Origin: Burkholderia diffusa
GTDB lineage: Bacteria; Pseudomonadota; Gammaproteobacteria; Burkholderiales; Burkholderiaceae
Assembly (NCBI RefSeq): GCF_902499115.1
Contig: NZ_CABVPN010000034.1
Coordinates: forward strand, 1 to 64,000
Direction of reading: 5' to 3'
Length of the DNA stretch: 64,000 nucleotides
Position 1 is the first letter of the stretch, and every line of letters begins with the position of its first letter. Made by a program: the position numbers and the translations under genes. The notes beneath the pieces were generated by a model. That model searched no databases and was not told where the DNA came from. It saw nothing but the letters and a program-made list of their open reading frames with translations. This document shows positions 35,772 to 44,633 of this stretch, one piece after another.

Positions 35772-36395
35772 TCAGCAGTCTTCGGTCGACGGCGGCAAAT
35801 CGCCGCGCGCCAGCGCGAGTGCATGGTCGCGCACGTCGTCCGGCCAGCCGGCAATCAGTTCGGTCATCCGCTCGAGGTCGTTCGCATACAGCGCACGCGC
35901 GGCCTCCTCGAATCCGGGCAGGTCGCCCGCGATCGCCGACATGAAGTGGTATGCGCGCGTCTGCGCGTCGCGGCGCCGGTCGGCCGCCGCGTGCGTGCGC
36001 CGCGCGTCCTCGACCAGCTTGCGCAGCGCGACGGACGCGCCGCCCGGCTGCGCGGCGAGCCAGTCCCAGTGACGCGGCAGCAACGTGACCTCGCGCGAGA
36101 CGACGCCGAGCTTCGGACGGCCGCGGCCGCGTTGTTCGGCCGCGCCGGCGGGCTCGGCGGGCGCGGATGCCTCGCCCGGCACTGGCGCGTAACGCGCACG
36201 GATATCGTCCGCCGTGCCGCGCAGGTCGAGGTCGATCGAGCGGCCGGTCGCGTCGTCGAAGATCACGATGGTGCCGGACATCGCATTGCCGGCCGCCTGA
36301 CGGACCGCCACCGCCACCGTCGCGAGCGGGCCCGACGCGAAGCGCCGATGGCCATCGAACGCCGTGTAGGAAGGGAGAAGCATGGAGAGAGTCAT
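35772..36395 (-). CDS. DUF2239 family protein
   Basis: 207 aa, soluble. Starts YTAFDGHRRFASGPL and contains IVIFDDATGRSIDLDLRG, then GRGRPKLGVVSREVTLLPRHWDWL and a C-terminal helical half. The segment REVTLLPRHWDWLAAQPGGAS resembles a small DNA-binding-like helical module, which is inference only. The family has no known function. First gene of an operon with the carotenoid oxygenase. Confidence 0.78.
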   Translation of the reverse strand: MTLSMLLPSYTAFDGHRRFASGPLATVAVAVRQAAGNAMSGTIVIFDDATGRSIDLDLRGTADDIRARYAPVPGEASAPAEPAGAAEQRGRGRPKLGVVSREVTLLPRHWDWLAAQPGGASVALRKLVEDARRTHAAADRRRDAQTRAYHFMSAIAGDLPGFEEAARALYANDLERMTELIAGWPDDVRDHALALARGDLPPSTEDC

Positions 36396-36696
36396 CGTGG
36401 TTGCCCGTGGGCAGGAATCGGAATGACGCAATTTTTATCCGGGTATAAATCGTTGTCAATATCACCCGGGTAAAAAAGAGGCATGCCGATGCCATGGATC
36501 GATCCAATTCCTGAATCGATCAAGTCAGCAATTGGCATGAAAGCGCAATTTTCGCCATGACAGAATGATCCGGACGCCCCGCCTCCGGGCATCGGCGTCC
36601 GGCCCCCGGCCTCCGGCCGGCAAGACCACCACAAAAATCGCGCGCACCGACGCGCAGCCGCACGACGGCACCTTCCGCCCTTCGGAGGAGACAGTC

Positions 36697-38037
36697 ATGA
36701 ATCCGCTTCACGCATTGCCGGCGTCCGCGTCGGCAACGGCCCGGCGCACCCGCGTGCGCTGGCTCGTGCTGACCGTGCTGTTCGCGGTCACGACGATCAA
36801 CTACGCGGATCGCGCGGCGATCGCGATCGCGGGCCCGGCGCTCGCCCGCACGATGCACCTGAGCCATGTGCAGATGGGCTTCATCTTCTCGGCGTTCGGC
36901 TGGTCGTACGTGATCGCGCAACTGCCAGGCGGCTGGCTGCTCGACCGCTTCGGCTCGCGCATCGTCTATGCGTTCAGCATCTTCTTCTGGTCGCTGTTCA
37001 CGCTGCTTCAGGGCGGCATCGGCTTCGTCGGCGGCGCGACCGCGTTCGCGCTGCTGTTCGGATTGCGCTTCCTGGTCGGCGCGGCCGAGGCGCCGTCGTT
37101 CCCGGCCAACAGCCGGATCGTGTCCACGTGGTTTCCGGCCGCGGAGCGCGGCACCGCGTCGGCGATCTTCAACGCCGCTCAGTACGCGGCGACCGTCGTG
37201 TTCGCGCCGCTGATGGGCTGGCTCGTGCACGCGTACGGCTGGCAGTCGGTGTTCGCGGTGATGGGCGTGCTCGGCTTCGCGTTCGTGCTGGTGTGGAACC
37301 GCACGATGTACGACCCGAAGGTGCACCCGCGCATCAACGGCGCGGAGCTCGACTACCTCACCGAAGGCGGTGCGCTCGTCAACATCGACCAGGCGACCGG
37401 CGCGCGCGACGGCGGCCCGTCGATGCGTCACGTGAAGGCGCTGCTGAGGAACCGGATGCTCGTCGGCGTGTACGTCGCGCAGTATTGCATCAACGCCCTC
37501 ACCTACTTCTTCATCACGTGGTTTCCCGTCTATCTCGTGCAGGCGCGCGGGATGTCGATCCTCAACGCGGGGCTCGTCGCGTCCATCCCGGCCGTGTGCG
37601 GGTTCCTCGGCGGGATTCTCGGCGGCATCGTGTCCGACGCGCTGCTCAAGCAGGGGCAGTCACTGTCGGTCGCGCGCAAGGTGCCGATCGTGATCGGCAT
37701 GCTGCTGTCGATGTCGATGATCGTCTGCAACTACACCGATTCGCACGTGCTCGTGGTGCTGTTCATGGCGCTGTCGTTCTTCGGCAAAGGGCTCGGCGCG
37801 CTCGGCTGGGCCGTCAACGCCGATACCGCGCCGCGCCAGATCGCCGGCCTGAGCGGCGCGCTGCTCAATACGTGCGGCAATCTTTCCAGCATTACGACGC
37901 CGATCGCGATCGGCTACATCGTCGACCGCAGCGGCTCGTTCAACGGCGCGCTCGTGTACGTCGTCGCGCACGCGCTCGTCGCCGTGATCTGCTACCTGTT
38001 CGTCGTCGGCGAAATTCGCCGCGTCGAGCTTCAATGA
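36697..38037 (+). CDS. gudP: MFS transporter, glucarate/galactarate (GudP-like)
   Basis: 446 aa with 12 predicted membrane helices, beginning RWLVLTVLFAVTTINYADRAAIAIAGP, the typical start of the anion:cation symporter family that carries hexarates. It is followed after 65 bp by gudD, which strongly supports D-glucarate or galactarate uptake. GGAGGAG lies 6-7 nt before ATG 36697; the upstream in-frame ATG has no ribosome site. Confidence 0.88.
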   Translation: MNPLHALPASASATARRTRVRWLVLTVLFAVTTINYADRAAIAIAGPALARTMHLSHVQMGFIFSAFGWSYVIAQLPGGWLLDRFGSRIVYAFSIFFWSLFTLLQGGIGFVGGATAFALLFGLRFLVGAAEAPSFPANSRIVSTWFPAAERGTASAIFNAAQYAATVVFAPLMGWLVHAYGWQSVFAVMGVLGFAFVLVWNRTMYDPKVHPRINGAELDYLTEGGALVNIDQATGARDGGPSMRHVKALLRNRMLVGVYVAQYCINALTYFFITWFPVYLVQARGMSILNAGLVASIPAVCGFLGGILGGIVSDALLKQGQSLSVARKVPIVIGMLLSMSMIVCNYTDSHVLVVLFMALSFFGKGLGALGWAVNADTAPRQIAGLSGALLNTCGNLSSITTPIAIGYIVDRSGSFNGALVYVVAHALVAVICYLFVVGEIRRVELQ

Positions 38038-38102
38038 TGAACGGCGTGGGCTGCGCCAGTGCACCCAGCGGCCCGCACGCCACCTGAACCAGGAGCGAAC
38101 CG

Positions 38103-39500
38103 ATGTCCGAACCCAGCCGTGCCGGCACCCCGCGCGTCACGCGCATGCAAGTGATTCCCGTCGCCGGCCGCGACAGCATGCTGTTGAACCTGTGCGGCGC
38201 GCACGCGCCGTATTTCACGCGCAACCTCGTGATCCTCGACGACAGCAGCGGCCACACGGGTGTGGGCGAAGTGCCCGGCGGCGAAGGCATCCGACAGGCG
38301 CTCGAACGGATGACCGATCTCGTGGTCGGCCAGTCGATCGGGCGTTACCAGGCGACGCTCAACGCGGTGCGCGCGGCGCTGTCCGGCACCGCTGCGGGTG
38401 CGGGACGCACGATCCGGCACGAGGTGACGTCGGCCGGCGAGGCGGCCGTGCTGCGCCAGCCGCACGAGATCAACCTGCGGCTCGACAACGTGATCACCGC
38501 GATCGAGGCCGCGCTGCTGGACCTGCTCGGCCAGCATCTCGACGTGCCCGTCGCCGCGCTGCTCGGCGAAGGCCAGCAGCGCGACGCAGTGCCGATGCTC
38601 GCGTACCTGTTCTACATCGGCGAGCGGCGCCGCACCGACCTGCCGTATCGCGACGAGATGCACGCGGCCGATCCGTGGTTCCGCCTGCGCAACGAAGCCG
38701 CGCTCACACCGGCCGCGATCGCGCGGCAGGCCGAGGCTGCGGTCGAGCGCTACGGCTTCGTCGATTTCAAGCTGAAGGGCGGTGTGATGGCCGGCGCGGA
38801 CGAGATGGAGGCGATCGCGGCGATCAAGGCGCGCTTTCCCGACGCGCGCGCGACGCTCGACCCGAATGGCGCGTGGTCGCTCGATGAAGCCGTCGCGCTG
38901 TGCCGCGGGCAAGGTCATCTGCTCGCGTATGCGGAGGACCCGTGCGGGCCGGAAGCCGGCTACTCGGGCCGCGAGGTGATGGCCGAATTCCGGCGCGCCA
39001 CCGGCATCCCGACCGCGACCAACATGATCGCGACGGACTGGCGGCAGATGGATCACGCGGTGCGGCTGCAGGCGGTCGACATTCCGCTCGCCGATCCGCA
39101 CTTCTGGACGATGCAGGGTTCGGTGCGGCTCGCGCAGCTGTGCCGCGACTGGGGGCTCACGTGGGGTTCGCACTCGAACAACCACTTCGACGTTTCGCTG
39201 GCGATGTTCACGCACGCGGCCGCGGCGGCACCCGGCACGATCACCGCGATCGACACGCACTGGATCTGGCAGGAAGGCGACGCGCGGCTCACGCGCGAGC
39301 CGCTCGAGATCGTCGGCGGCCAGGTGGCCGTGCCCGAGCGGCCCGGGCTCGGGATCGAACTCGACATGGCGCAGGTCAAGGCTGCCCATGCGCTGTACGT
39401 GCAAGTCGGCGGCACGGCGCGCGACGATGCGATGGCGATGCGGTATCTGGTGCCGGGGTGGACGTACGATCCGAAGCGGCCGAGTTTCGGGCGCGGGTGA
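38103..39500 (+). CDS. gudD: Glucarate dehydratase
   Basis: 465-aa enolase-superfamily enzyme that dehydrates D-glucarate to 5-keto-4-deoxyglucarate. The catalytic KLKGG motif is near residue 223, metal ligands lie in DPNGAW, EDPCG and TNMIATD, and the general-base His in SHSNNHFD near residue 362. Length and motifs agree with the family along the whole protein. It is the last gene of the chromosomal backbone before the T6SS block; two bases after its stop comes a tract ending in twelve G. Confidence 0.95.
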   Translation: MSEPSRAGTPRVTRMQVIPVAGRDSMLLNLCGAHAPYFTRNLVILDDSSGHTGVGEVPGGEGIRQALERMTDLVVGQSIGRYQATLNAVRAALSGTAAGAGRTIRHEVTSAGEAAVLRQPHEINLRLDNVITAIEAALLDLLGQHLDVPVAALLGEGQQRDAVPMLAYLFYIGERRRTDLPYRDEMHAADPWFRLRNEAALTPAAIARQAEAAVERYGFVDFKLKGGVMAGADEMEAIAAIKARFPDARATLDPNGAWSLDEAVALCRGQGHLLAYAEDPCGPEAGYSGREVMAEFRRATGIPTATNMIATDWRQMDHAVRLQAVDIPLADPHFWTMQGSVRLAQLCRDWGLTWGSHSNNHFDVSLAMFTHAAAAAPGTITAIDTHWIWQEGDARLTREPLEIVGGQVAVPERPGLGIELDMAQVKAAHALYVQVGGTARDDAMAMRYLVPGWTYDPKRPSFGRG

Positions 39501-40065
39501 CGGCGGGGGGGGGGGGCGGACATGCGAAAAAACAAAAAGGGCTTGGCCTTGCGTGAGACAGGGAGCAAATCCTTGCACGCGCGAGGAAGCATATCTTTGC
39601 ACTCCGACCGCGGAAATCAAAGGCCTCAGCAAACAACGAAGCCCGAACAGATGGAAGCAATTCTCTGTACTTTGTCCTAGCTGTGCTGGCAGCACCGATT
39701 TCGTTGCGCTTTGTACACGTGGCGTGGCGGTAGTGATGGCCCGCTTCTAATGCAAATTCCCAGTCGGTGCGGGTATGGCTGGGTGGAAGGATAATCAGTC
39801 GACACGCACTGCTGAGGTGCGCACTGGCCGCGCAGGCCAACCGCCATGGACCCATGGTATCGCTCGCGCTTCAGCGACCTGATCCGTCCTTGATGAAAAT
39901 TATGCGTGGCCCACGATACAAATATGGGTATGTATGAGTTGACGTTTATTCATCGACAAGGCCCCCCAATATTCGTTTCACGCTTAACCACTCTGGATTT
40001 TTTCAATTCCTGATAAATCAAATGAGGACTCTCACCGTACAATCTCGCGGATAGCAAAAATCGGT
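39501..40065. other. Island boundary region without a supported gene
   Basis: 565 bp, clearly lower in GC toward its right end. It starts with CGGC followed by a G12 homopolymer at 39505-39516. The open frames across it have no ribosome sites and no recognisable motifs. TACAAT at 40038-40043 could be a -10 box for the vgrG remnant that follows. I did not find a copy of the tRNA-Ala 3' end here. Confidence 0.6.
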
Positions 40066-40500
40066 ATGGGCACGCGCGACACAATCGGTGTAATGGGCGG
40101 CGGATTATCGCAGCAAGATCGTCTTCTAAAACTGGATACGCCGGCAGGTCAGAATGTCCTGCTGCCCCATCCCGTTAGCGGGCGTTCGCGGATCGCCCGC
40201 GATTATCTCTTTCTGCTCGATTGCGTCTCCGCGTCCTGCGACGTTCAGCTCAAAACGCTGATTTCCTAGGCCGTGATCCTGTTGCGTGCGCACACATTTC
40301 GCGTCTAGGTCAACGGCAGTTTCTTGAACATGGACGCGAGCGGCGTGGTGAGCGGCACGACGGGCAAATTTACTGCGTTTGTGGCAGCCCGCGACCTGCC
40401 GGGCCCGAAGGATCAGATGGTTGATCTGTGGCCGAAGAAGATCTGTGTCGAATGCATGCTTAAGGCGGCCCGGGGTGGAGCAGCCCTGGTGCCCCGTTAA
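40066..40500 (+). pseudogene. vgrG remnant with large internal deletion (duplicate copy)
   Basis: Residues 1-67 (start at ATG 40066; SQQDRLLKLDTPAGQNVLLP) match the N-terminus of the vgrG at 42104. At about 40270 the sequence jumps to the extreme 3' end of that gene: 40273-40500 matches 44406-44633 almost base for base, including the ending ARGGAALVPR. About 2.1 kb of coding DNA is therefore missing. The frame is closed by TAG at 40267-40269 and by a second TAG at 40306-40308, where the other copy has GAG. It cannot make a working spike protein. Confidence 0.85.
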
Positions 40501-41501
40501 ACCGTAGACCTATTCACGATGACAGACCGATTTTCCCGTTATGGGCGACGTACGATCCAGACCATCGCCCTTATTGCCGTGTTTGGCCTCGGCGCATGCG
40601 ACAAGCATCCCGGCCCCGCGGCGCAACAACTCGACTTGTCGAACCTGCCAAAGCACTACGACACGCTTGGTGCGAGCTCCTTGACGCTGAACTATACCCC
40701 TTGGTACATCCATCAGTGGGGGATCGAGGGACCCGATGGGTCAGGGGTGGCAGGTGGTGGCCCCAATGTGTCACCAGCGACGGCTGACGATAAGCCGTCT
40801 GGCGGCGGTGGTGAAATGTGCTGCAGCAACATCCCTTCAGTTTGGCAGCCAGATCTGAGGCTGACGGTGCGCTGGCTGGTCTACAGGAAACAGGACCACA
40901 CGACGAATTGGTACAAGGCCGAGAACGTCCGGATACCGAAATATGGGCGAGTCATGAGCGGATTGTGGGCCGTGTTCCTGCCGGGTGACCGCGTCCGTAT
41001 CATGGTGGCCGATGGCCAGAGAGGCGACGCTAACGACCCAGGTATACGCCCCCCAGACAATGATCCATACATCGCTCAAGGGGTGGTGGATCAGGAATGG
41101 AACCGGTTATACCGTGACGGAGGAAGCACACAATGAGTCTCAAATGGGTCGACCCGATGCCCCAGGGGGACGTGTGGCGGGCAGCGCCACGGCGTTGAGG
41201 AAGGGGCGCGCGCTGGTGTGCGATGCGTTGATGTCCTGCCCCCAGACGCTCCACATCACGCTATTCTTTGACGGCACGAACAATAACGACTTGCCCACCA
41301 ATCCGTTCCGGGACTCGCTTGTTCACACACATAGCAACGTTGTCCGACTCTACAACGCTGCGCTGGATAAGAACGAAGAAGGAGTATTTCGCTTCTATAT
41401 TCCAGGCGTAGGTACGCCGTCCAAAGAGATTGGCGAGCTGACGTACTCGACTGATGGTAAGTCGATGGCAAAGGGTTTCGGCAACCGTTGTGTGTGGGGC
41501 T
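40273..41501 (+). repeat. Direct repeat, left copy (vgrG 3' end, DUF3304 gene, tle1 5' end)
   Basis: About 1.23 kb that is highly similar to 44406-45641. The left copy has lost 7 bp net: two codons in the DUF3304 gene and one base near the start of tle1. Homology stops sharply at GTGTGGGGCT (41492-41501). The two copies are 4.1 kb apart in the same orientation. Confidence 0.85.
40519..41136 (+). CDS. DUF3304 lipoprotein, second intact copy (putative Tle1 immunity)
   Basis: 205 aa, intact. Signal peptide with a lipobox ending GAC; Cys is followed by Asp, which in enterobacteria retains lipoproteins in the inner membrane. It is a close paralogue of the 207-aa protein at 44652, differing mainly at PSVWQ/TAWQ and the KQDHTTN region. 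The gene overlaps the following tle1 remnant by ATGA exactly as in the complete copy. Its neighbouring effector is destroyed, so it would be an orphan immunity gene. The immunity role is inferred from DUF3304-DUF2235 pairing in T6SS cassettes. Confidence 0.75.
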   Translation: MTDRFSRYGRRTIQTIALIAVFGLGACDKHPGPAAQQLDLSNLPKHYDTLGASSLTLNYTPWYIHQWGIEGPDGSGVAGGGPNVSPATADDKPSGGGGEMCCSNIPSVWQPDLRLTVRWLVYRKQDHTTNWYKAENVRIPKYGRVMSGLWAVFLPGDRVRIMVADGQRGDANDPGIRPPDNDPYIAQGVVDQEWNRLYRDGGSTQ

Positions 41502-41503
41502 GA
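41133..41503 (+). pseudogene. tle1 remnant, frameshifted and truncated
   Basis: The first 122 or so codons of the Tle1 effector seen complete at 45272. A one-base loss near 41168 (CAGGGGGACG against CAGGGAGGGCG) shifts the frame after about 12 codons, so translation from the ATG stops at a TGA near 41197. The remaining reading in the other frame (ITLFFDGTNNND, TYSTDGKSMAKGF) still matches. It ends at 41501 where it is joined to a vgrG fragment. The catalytic Ser, Asp and His regions are absent. Confidence 0.85.
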
Positions 41504-41813
41504 GGGTACCGGCGAAGGCTATGGCGGCGTCCACATGCCGCGTGCGGGCGAGGAGCTCCTGATCGGCCATATCGGCAACGACATCGACCGCCCGATTGCC
41601 CTTCACCGCGTGTACAACGGCGCGGCGAAACCGCAGCGGCATTCGAACGACCCGCTGTCCGGCTATCAGTCACGGGAGTATGGCGGCGGTGGCGGCTACA
41701 ACCAGCACGTCATGGATGATTCGACCGGTCAGACGCGGATGCGGGTGATGAGTAGCCATGGCATGAGCAGCCTGCATCTCGGTCACCAGATCGTCCAGGA
41801 CGGCAATACCTGG
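41502..41813 (+). pseudogene. Fragment of a different vgrG (OB-fold region)
   Basis: About 104 codons reading GEGYGGVHMPRAGEELLIG and DIDRPIALHRVYNG, the gp5-like OB-fold and start of the spike region of VgrG proteins. It is not a copy of the vgrG at 42104, whose corresponding part reads WAGEGFGMIHVPRIGDEVVVS and diverges soon after. A separate vgrG lineage was therefore once present. The fragment continues out of frame into unrelated sequence after GNTW. Confidence 0.75.
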
Positions 41814-41820
41814 GGCGCCG

Positions 41821-41934
41821 ATGTGGGTGCGGTTCAAGGTGATGCAGTACACCAAGAATAGCAAGGGCGCGCTGGAGTTGGAGCTGACGATTGCCCGCCG
41901 GCTCTATGGGCTGCCCTTCGTTCCGACATCCTGA
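41821..41934 (+). pseudogene. Short unidentified gene fragment
   Basis: 37 codons (FKVMQYTKNSKGALELE, LTIARRLYGLPFVPTS) in another frame directly after the vgrG fragment, ending in TGA. It has no ribosome site of its own and looks like the 3' end of a longer gene. I do not recognise it. Confidence 0.35.
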
Positions 41935-42010
41935 CGTTGCATCCGGGCTACTTCTCACTCGGTCAAGCGCGTTTCTACCTCTTCAGATTCGTATTTGACC
42001 TTGGTTCACC

Positions 42011-42038
42011 TTGCCCAGGGTGCTTTTGACTGTAGAAT
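42011..42038 (+). promoter_or_regulatory. Candidate promoter of the vgrG cassette
   Basis: TTGCCC (42011-42016) and TAGAAT (42033-42038) with a 16-bp spacer, 65 bp before the vgrG ATG. The segment from 42040 to 42110 is AT-rich. Confidence 0.4.
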
Positions 42039-42103
42039 CGCGCAAGAGAGCCCGTGTCATATTAGTGACAATAAATAAGTAAGTAACGAAAAGTAATAAA
42101 GGG

Positions 42104-44633
42104 ATGGAAATGGATGCGCAAGACATCGTGAGGGCGATTCAAGGGGGGGCTACTTCAGCAAGACCGTCTGCTGAAACTCGATACCCCGCTCGGGGATAGT
42201 GTATTGCTCCCCCAACGCGCTGTCGGCTGGTCCCGAATCGGCCGGCATTTCGACTTCACACTCGATGTCCTGTCAACGCGCAGCGACCTCAAGCTGAAAA
42301 AACTGATCGGGCAACCCGTTACGCTGTGGATTCAGCAGGCAGATCAGTCCTACCTTCCCCGAAACGGTTACGTCTATGCCGTGCGAAGACTGGGATCGGA
42401 AGGCGGGTTGACCAGTTATCAGATCTGTTTTGCGTCATGGATGCATTTCCTGAAGTTTCGCCGCGATCAGCGCATCTGGCAGGACAAACCCGTCGACGAA
42501 ATCCTCAGGGACGTGTTCAACGCGCATCCGCCCGCGAAAGGCCGATTCGATTTCGCACTCTCAAAACCGCTTCCGCCGAGATCGTACTGTACGCAGTATG
42601 AGGACGATTGGAATTTCGTCCACCGGTTGATGGAAGAAGAAGGCCTGTTGAGCATCTGGAAACAGGCTGACGACGGCAAATCCCACACCCTGACCATCAC
42701 GGATCATCTGGATACGTGCGAGCCGCTCGCGGCGCGATCAGTTCAATTCTCGAGATACGGCACGAACAGCGAGGTTGATGCGTTGGTTCACTGGTCCGGC
42801 GCGCGAACCCTCCATAGCGCCATCCTGACCACGCGCACATTCGACTATAAGTATCCGTCGCCGCTCGCCAATCCGAAGGGCACCAATATTCCAACGGTGT
42901 CGCAGGAGTTGCCGGACCAGTTGTAGATGTATGAGTACACCGGCCCCTATACGTATCTCGAGCAGGAACGTGGCGATCACCTCTCCAAGGTGCGCATGGA
43001 GGAATGGGAATCACGCGCAAAGCGATTTTATGGCACGGGCGGGTTGCGTGGCGTCGACGCCGGACGGTGGTTTGAGCTGACCGGGCACCCGGAACACGAC
43101 CGCGAGCCTGGTGAGCGCAGTGAATTTGCCGTCATCGAAGCGGCGTGGCTGATCGAGAACAACCTGCCGGGATCGAGCCATCACGGCGATCTGCCGCATA
43201 GTCTGACTGGGAGATTGGCTGCGGCGAAAGCAAACTTTGGAGGGCAGCCTGCCTCCGGCCCCACGCATTTCGATGGCTCAGAGGGCTTCTTCCTCGTCGA
43301 GATCGAAGCGCAGCGCAAATCCGTGCCCTTCCGCAGCCCGTTCGAACACCGTAAGCCCGTCATGCAGATGCAGACGGCGACCGTGGTGGGTCCGCAAGGT
43401 CGACGCATTTATACCGACGAACTCGGCCGCGTCAAGGTGCAGTTTCACTGGGATCGGATCGGGCAACGCGATGAGCGGAGCTCCTGTTGGGTCCGCGTGA
43501 GCCATCCATGGGCGGGCGAGGGATTCGGGATGATCCATGTCCCTCGCATCGGTGACGAAGTTGTCGTGTCATTCCTGGATGGCGCGCCGGACCGTCCGAT
43601 CATTACAGGGCGCGTGCCGAACGGCACTAACTTTGTGCAGTGGAAGCTCCCGGATAACCAGACGCTTTCAGGTCTGCGCTCTCGCGACCTCGAGGGCACG
43701 GCGGCAAATCAGGTTGTGGCCGACGACACGCCGGGGAAACCGCAGGTACAAGTTTCGAGCGACCACGACCAGTCACGCCTTGTCGTCGGGTACAACACTC
43801 GCATTGACGGCAACGCGGGGCGGGCCGAAGCGCGCGGTACCGGCTGGGAATTGGCAACGGATTCCTGGGGGGTGTTGCGCGCCAATCGCGGCATGCTGGT
43901 GACGACCGAGACGCGCGCGGGCGCGACCGCGGCGGCGAAAGACATGAGCGAGACTGTCGATCGACTCGGGAAAGCGCAGCAACTGCATGATGCACTCACG
44001 AAGATCGCGCAGCAGAGCGAGGCACAGGATGCTGACGGCCATCAGGCCGATCTCGTCAACACCATTGCGGCACAGAACGAACAGATCCGCGGCTCAGGCG
44101 CAAGCGGCAGCAATACGTTCCCGGAGTTGTCGGAGCCGCACTTGGTGATCGATGGCAAGGCCGGCGTCGAGATCACAACGCCAGCGACCGTGCATGTGGC
44201 GTCCCAGCAGGCCGCGATTACGACGGAAGGCCATATTGGTATTGCCAGTGGCCGCAGCTTCTTCGCGACGGTGCGCGACACCCTTCGCCTGTTCGCGCAG
44301 ACCGGCCCGATGCACCTGGTGTCGGCGGCAGGCGACATCGTATTGAACGCGTTGACGAAGTCCATCGTGGCGCGGGCGCAGAAGCAGATCCTGCTGGAAA
44401 GCGAGGAGATCCTGCTGCGGGCGCACAAATTCCGCGTCGAGGTCAACGGCAGTTTCTTGAACATGGACGCGAGCGGCGTGGTGAGCGGCACAACGGGCAA
44501 ATTTACTGCGTTTGCGGCGACGCACGACTTGCCGGGCCCGAAGGACCAGATGGTTGATCTGTCGCCGAAGAAGATCTGTGTCGAATGCATGCTTAAGGCG
44601 GCCCGGGGCGGAGCAGCCCTGGTGCCCCGTTAA
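42104..44633 (+). pseudogene. vgrG: vgrG, T6SS spike protein, with a frameshift and an amber codon
   Basis: VgrG trimers form the spike of the type VI secretion tube. From ATG 42104 the frame runs MEMDAQDIVRAIQGG and then meets seven G (42143-42149). Removing one G restores LLQQDRLLKLDTPLG and gives exactly 843 codons to the TAA at 44631, so this is the only indel. Codon 274 is TAG (42924-42926) inside LPDQL-MYEYTGPYTY, where VgrG proteins usually have Glu, one base from GAG. Domains: gp27-like N-terminal half, OB-fold (WVRVSHPWAGEGFGM, about residues 460-500), and C-terminal DUF2345 extension from about 620. As written it is split into 42204-42926 and 42927-44633. Confidence 0.85.

Noticed and set aside
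36565..36696. 44-codon N-terminal extension of the glucarate transporter
   Set aside because: No ribosome site and no membrane-protein character; the ATG at 36697 has GGAGGAG and gives the standard N-terminus.
39376..39855. 159-codon minus-strand frame across the island boundary
   Set aside because: It begins in gudD antisense sequence, has no ribosome site and no motif.
42143..42149. G7 run in vgrG as a phase-variation switch
   Set aside because: Possible in principle, but the amber codon 780 bp downstream would still block the protein, so simple on/off switching is not supported without more evidence. Kept only as an option in the vgrG finding.
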